DNA of 17,410 nucleotides from DATDPY01 sp964395765 (lineage in GTDB: Bacteria > Bacteroidota > Bacteroidia > Cytophagales > Cyclobacteriaceae), in contig CAYNCU010000078.1 in NCBI GenBank assembly GCA_964395765.1, positions 1 to 17,410 on the forward strand. The letters run 5' to 3'. Shown piece after piece: positions 16,509 to 17,410 of the stretch. A model generated the notes under the pieces. The model did no database searches. It had not been told where the DNA came from and saw only the letters and a program-made list of their open reading frames with translations. Position 1 is the first letter of the stretch. Each line of letters begins with the position of its first letter. A program made the translations under genes and the position numbers.

Positions 16509-16518
16509 ATTTTTGGAA

Positions 16519-16607
16519 TAAAAAAATATCCGGGAATTTTAATTTGAGAATGAATTGCAATTAATCCGTCTGCCGTATCAGGTAAATAAACTCAAAACTA
16601 TTCCCGG
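16519..16607 (-). terminator. Possible long-loop terminator after the hypothetical lipoprotein gene
   Basis: On the minus strand CCGGGAAT (16607-16600) and TTTGAG (16596-16591) can pair with CTCAAA (16548-16543) and ATTCCCGG (16537-16530) across an internal loop. ATATTTTTTTA follows directly. It begins 16 bases after the lipoprotein stop and ends just before the arsR operator. The 42-base apical loop is long, so this is less sure than the arsM terminator. Confidence 0.45.
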
Positions 16608-16623
16608 CTAATGACGTAATTTT

Positions 16624-17157
16624 TTATAAAACATTGGCAGTCATTACAATAGACACGGTGAAAGTTACGGTAAAGGTCACCGGTTTCCCGCTCACGGAAC
16701 CTTCCAGGTCACCGGAAAGACTGTTACCGTTTTCCATATCGGTTGCAAGGGTATTAAGATCATCCTGGGTTAAACCGGAATCAATTTCATTACCACTGGT
16801 GGATGCGGACTGTAAATTTAAATCGGTGATCGCGGCAGAAACCGTTCCGAAATTTAAAGTTCCATTGAGTATAACAGGATCTACCTTGGTTGAACCCGTA
16901 TAGTCCGAAATTTTATAAGTAATCTTTTTAACCTGGTATTGTTTTACATTCTTCAGGTATTTCTGGATTTCTGCATTTGAACTGGCATCAACGCTGAATT
17001 GTTCCGATACGGCTGTTGTATCATTTTCGGTAATAGTAACCGTAATCGTTTTTTGTAAATCGCCATTGATATCAACGGTACTCACGTCTTTAACTTTATT
17101 ACAACCCTGTATCCCACCGATTAATAACAAAATGACCATTAATCTTAAATTTTTCAT
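16624..17157 (-). CDS. Hypothetical lipoprotein
   Basis: 177 residues with a clear lipoprotein signal: MKNLRLMVILLLIGGIQGC, lipobox ending at Cys19. The mature part is Thr/Ser/Asn/Asp-rich and almost without Cys or Trp. It has alternating beta-strand patterns (QKTITVTITEND at 35-46, KPVTFTVTFTVSIVM near the end) and a central Asn/Asp-rich stretch containing GLTQDDLNTLATDM. This suggests a small beta-sandwich-like lipoprotein anchored at the outer or inner membrane. I do not recognise a named family. It is transcribed alone, toward arsR, with a possible terminator between. The ATG at 17157 is directly at the signal peptide. The strong export signal and codon-like composition make it a real gene; the function is unknown. 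Confidence 0.75.
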   Translation of the reverse strand: MKNLRLMVILLLIGGIQGCNKVKDVSTVDINGDLQKTITVTITENDTTAVSEQFSVDASSNAEIQKYLKNVKQYQVKKITYKISDYTGSTKVDPVILNGTLNFGTVSAAITDLNLQSASTSGNEIDSGLTQDDLNTLATDMENGNSLSGDLEGSVSGKPVTFTVTFTVSIVMTANVL

Positions 17158-17179
17158 ATTTTATAGTTGTTTAGTCCAA

Positions 17180-17210
17180 TAAAAATAGTAAATATTATCG
17201 ATCATGACAA
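17180..17210 (-). promoter_or_regulatory. Possible Bacteroidota-type promoter for the hypothetical lipoprotein
   Basis: On the minus strand TTG (17210-17208) is followed after 20 bases by TATTTTTA (17187-17180), close to the TTG / TAnnTTTG promoter pattern of this phylum. Transcription would begin about 15 bases before the ATG. Confidence 0.35.
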
Positions 17211-17410
17211 TGGAATTCGATTTTAATTCACAAAATATTCTGGAAAATCCACCCGTTTTTTAAGAATAAGGGGATTATATGATGATAGGCTGGTTTTTTA
17301 TTGTCAACGATCCGAAAAGATTGTCACGCTAATATTCATGCGTTTGAATAATCTATTTTACGGCAAGGGAGCGTTCAATAATGAATACAGAATAATTACA
17401 AAAATTATAA
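17211..17410. other. AT-rich non-coding end of the window
   Basis: I see no gene, repeat or convincing hairpin in these last 200 bases. Whatever lies beyond may have regulatory sequence here, but nothing specific can be named. Confidence 0.5.

Overview
The window looks like one contig of a Bacteroidota genome, probably from a metagenome. The evidence is AT-rich spacers, start codons without Shine-Dalgarno sites, Lys/Arg-rich signal peptides, and a gene set typical of the phylum: DPP IV-type peptidase, large S8 subtilase, PorT-like barrel, GH127-type hydrolase and cyclase/TolB-like/TPR receptors. Two runs of ten N are scaffold joins, and each cuts a real gene. The first 134 bases are a G+C-rich 18-bp tandem repeat unlike everything after it and may be an assembly chimera.

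Layout. 226-831 (+) is a small HXXEE-family membrane protein. 850-5423 (-) holds two tandem paralogues, each with a cytoplasmic class III nucleotide cyclase domain, one membrane helix, a TolB-N-like domain and TPR repeats. 5588-10370 (-) is a run of three exported hydrolases, probably one operon: an S8 subtilase, a DPP IV-like peptidase and an AIM6/GDPD-like phosphodiesterase. 10485-11093 (-) is a LysE-family exporter, divergent from 11276-13904 (+), a GH127-type glycosidase followed by a small Rieske lipoprotein. Converging on these is an outer-membrane barrel protein (13939-15090, -). 15319-16484 (-) is a compact arsenic unit, arsR then arsM, with an ArsR-type palindrome in front of each gene and a strong terminator behind arsM. 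A hypothetical lipoprotein (16624-17157, -) ends the window.

The most interesting material is the cyclase pair. By eye, both have the usual Lys/Asp purine-recognition pair of class III cyclases reversed to acidic/Lys (Asp52 or Glu52 with Lys102). In addition, the downstream copy has lost the transition-state Asn (Ser109). This suggests unusual substrate selectivity and a possible asymmetric heterodimer. The best-supported regulatory finding is the near-identical palindrome placed before both arsR and arsM.

Repairing the two N gaps restores complete catalytic triads in both peptidases. No RNA genes, insertion sequences, CRISPR arrays or phage genes were seen.
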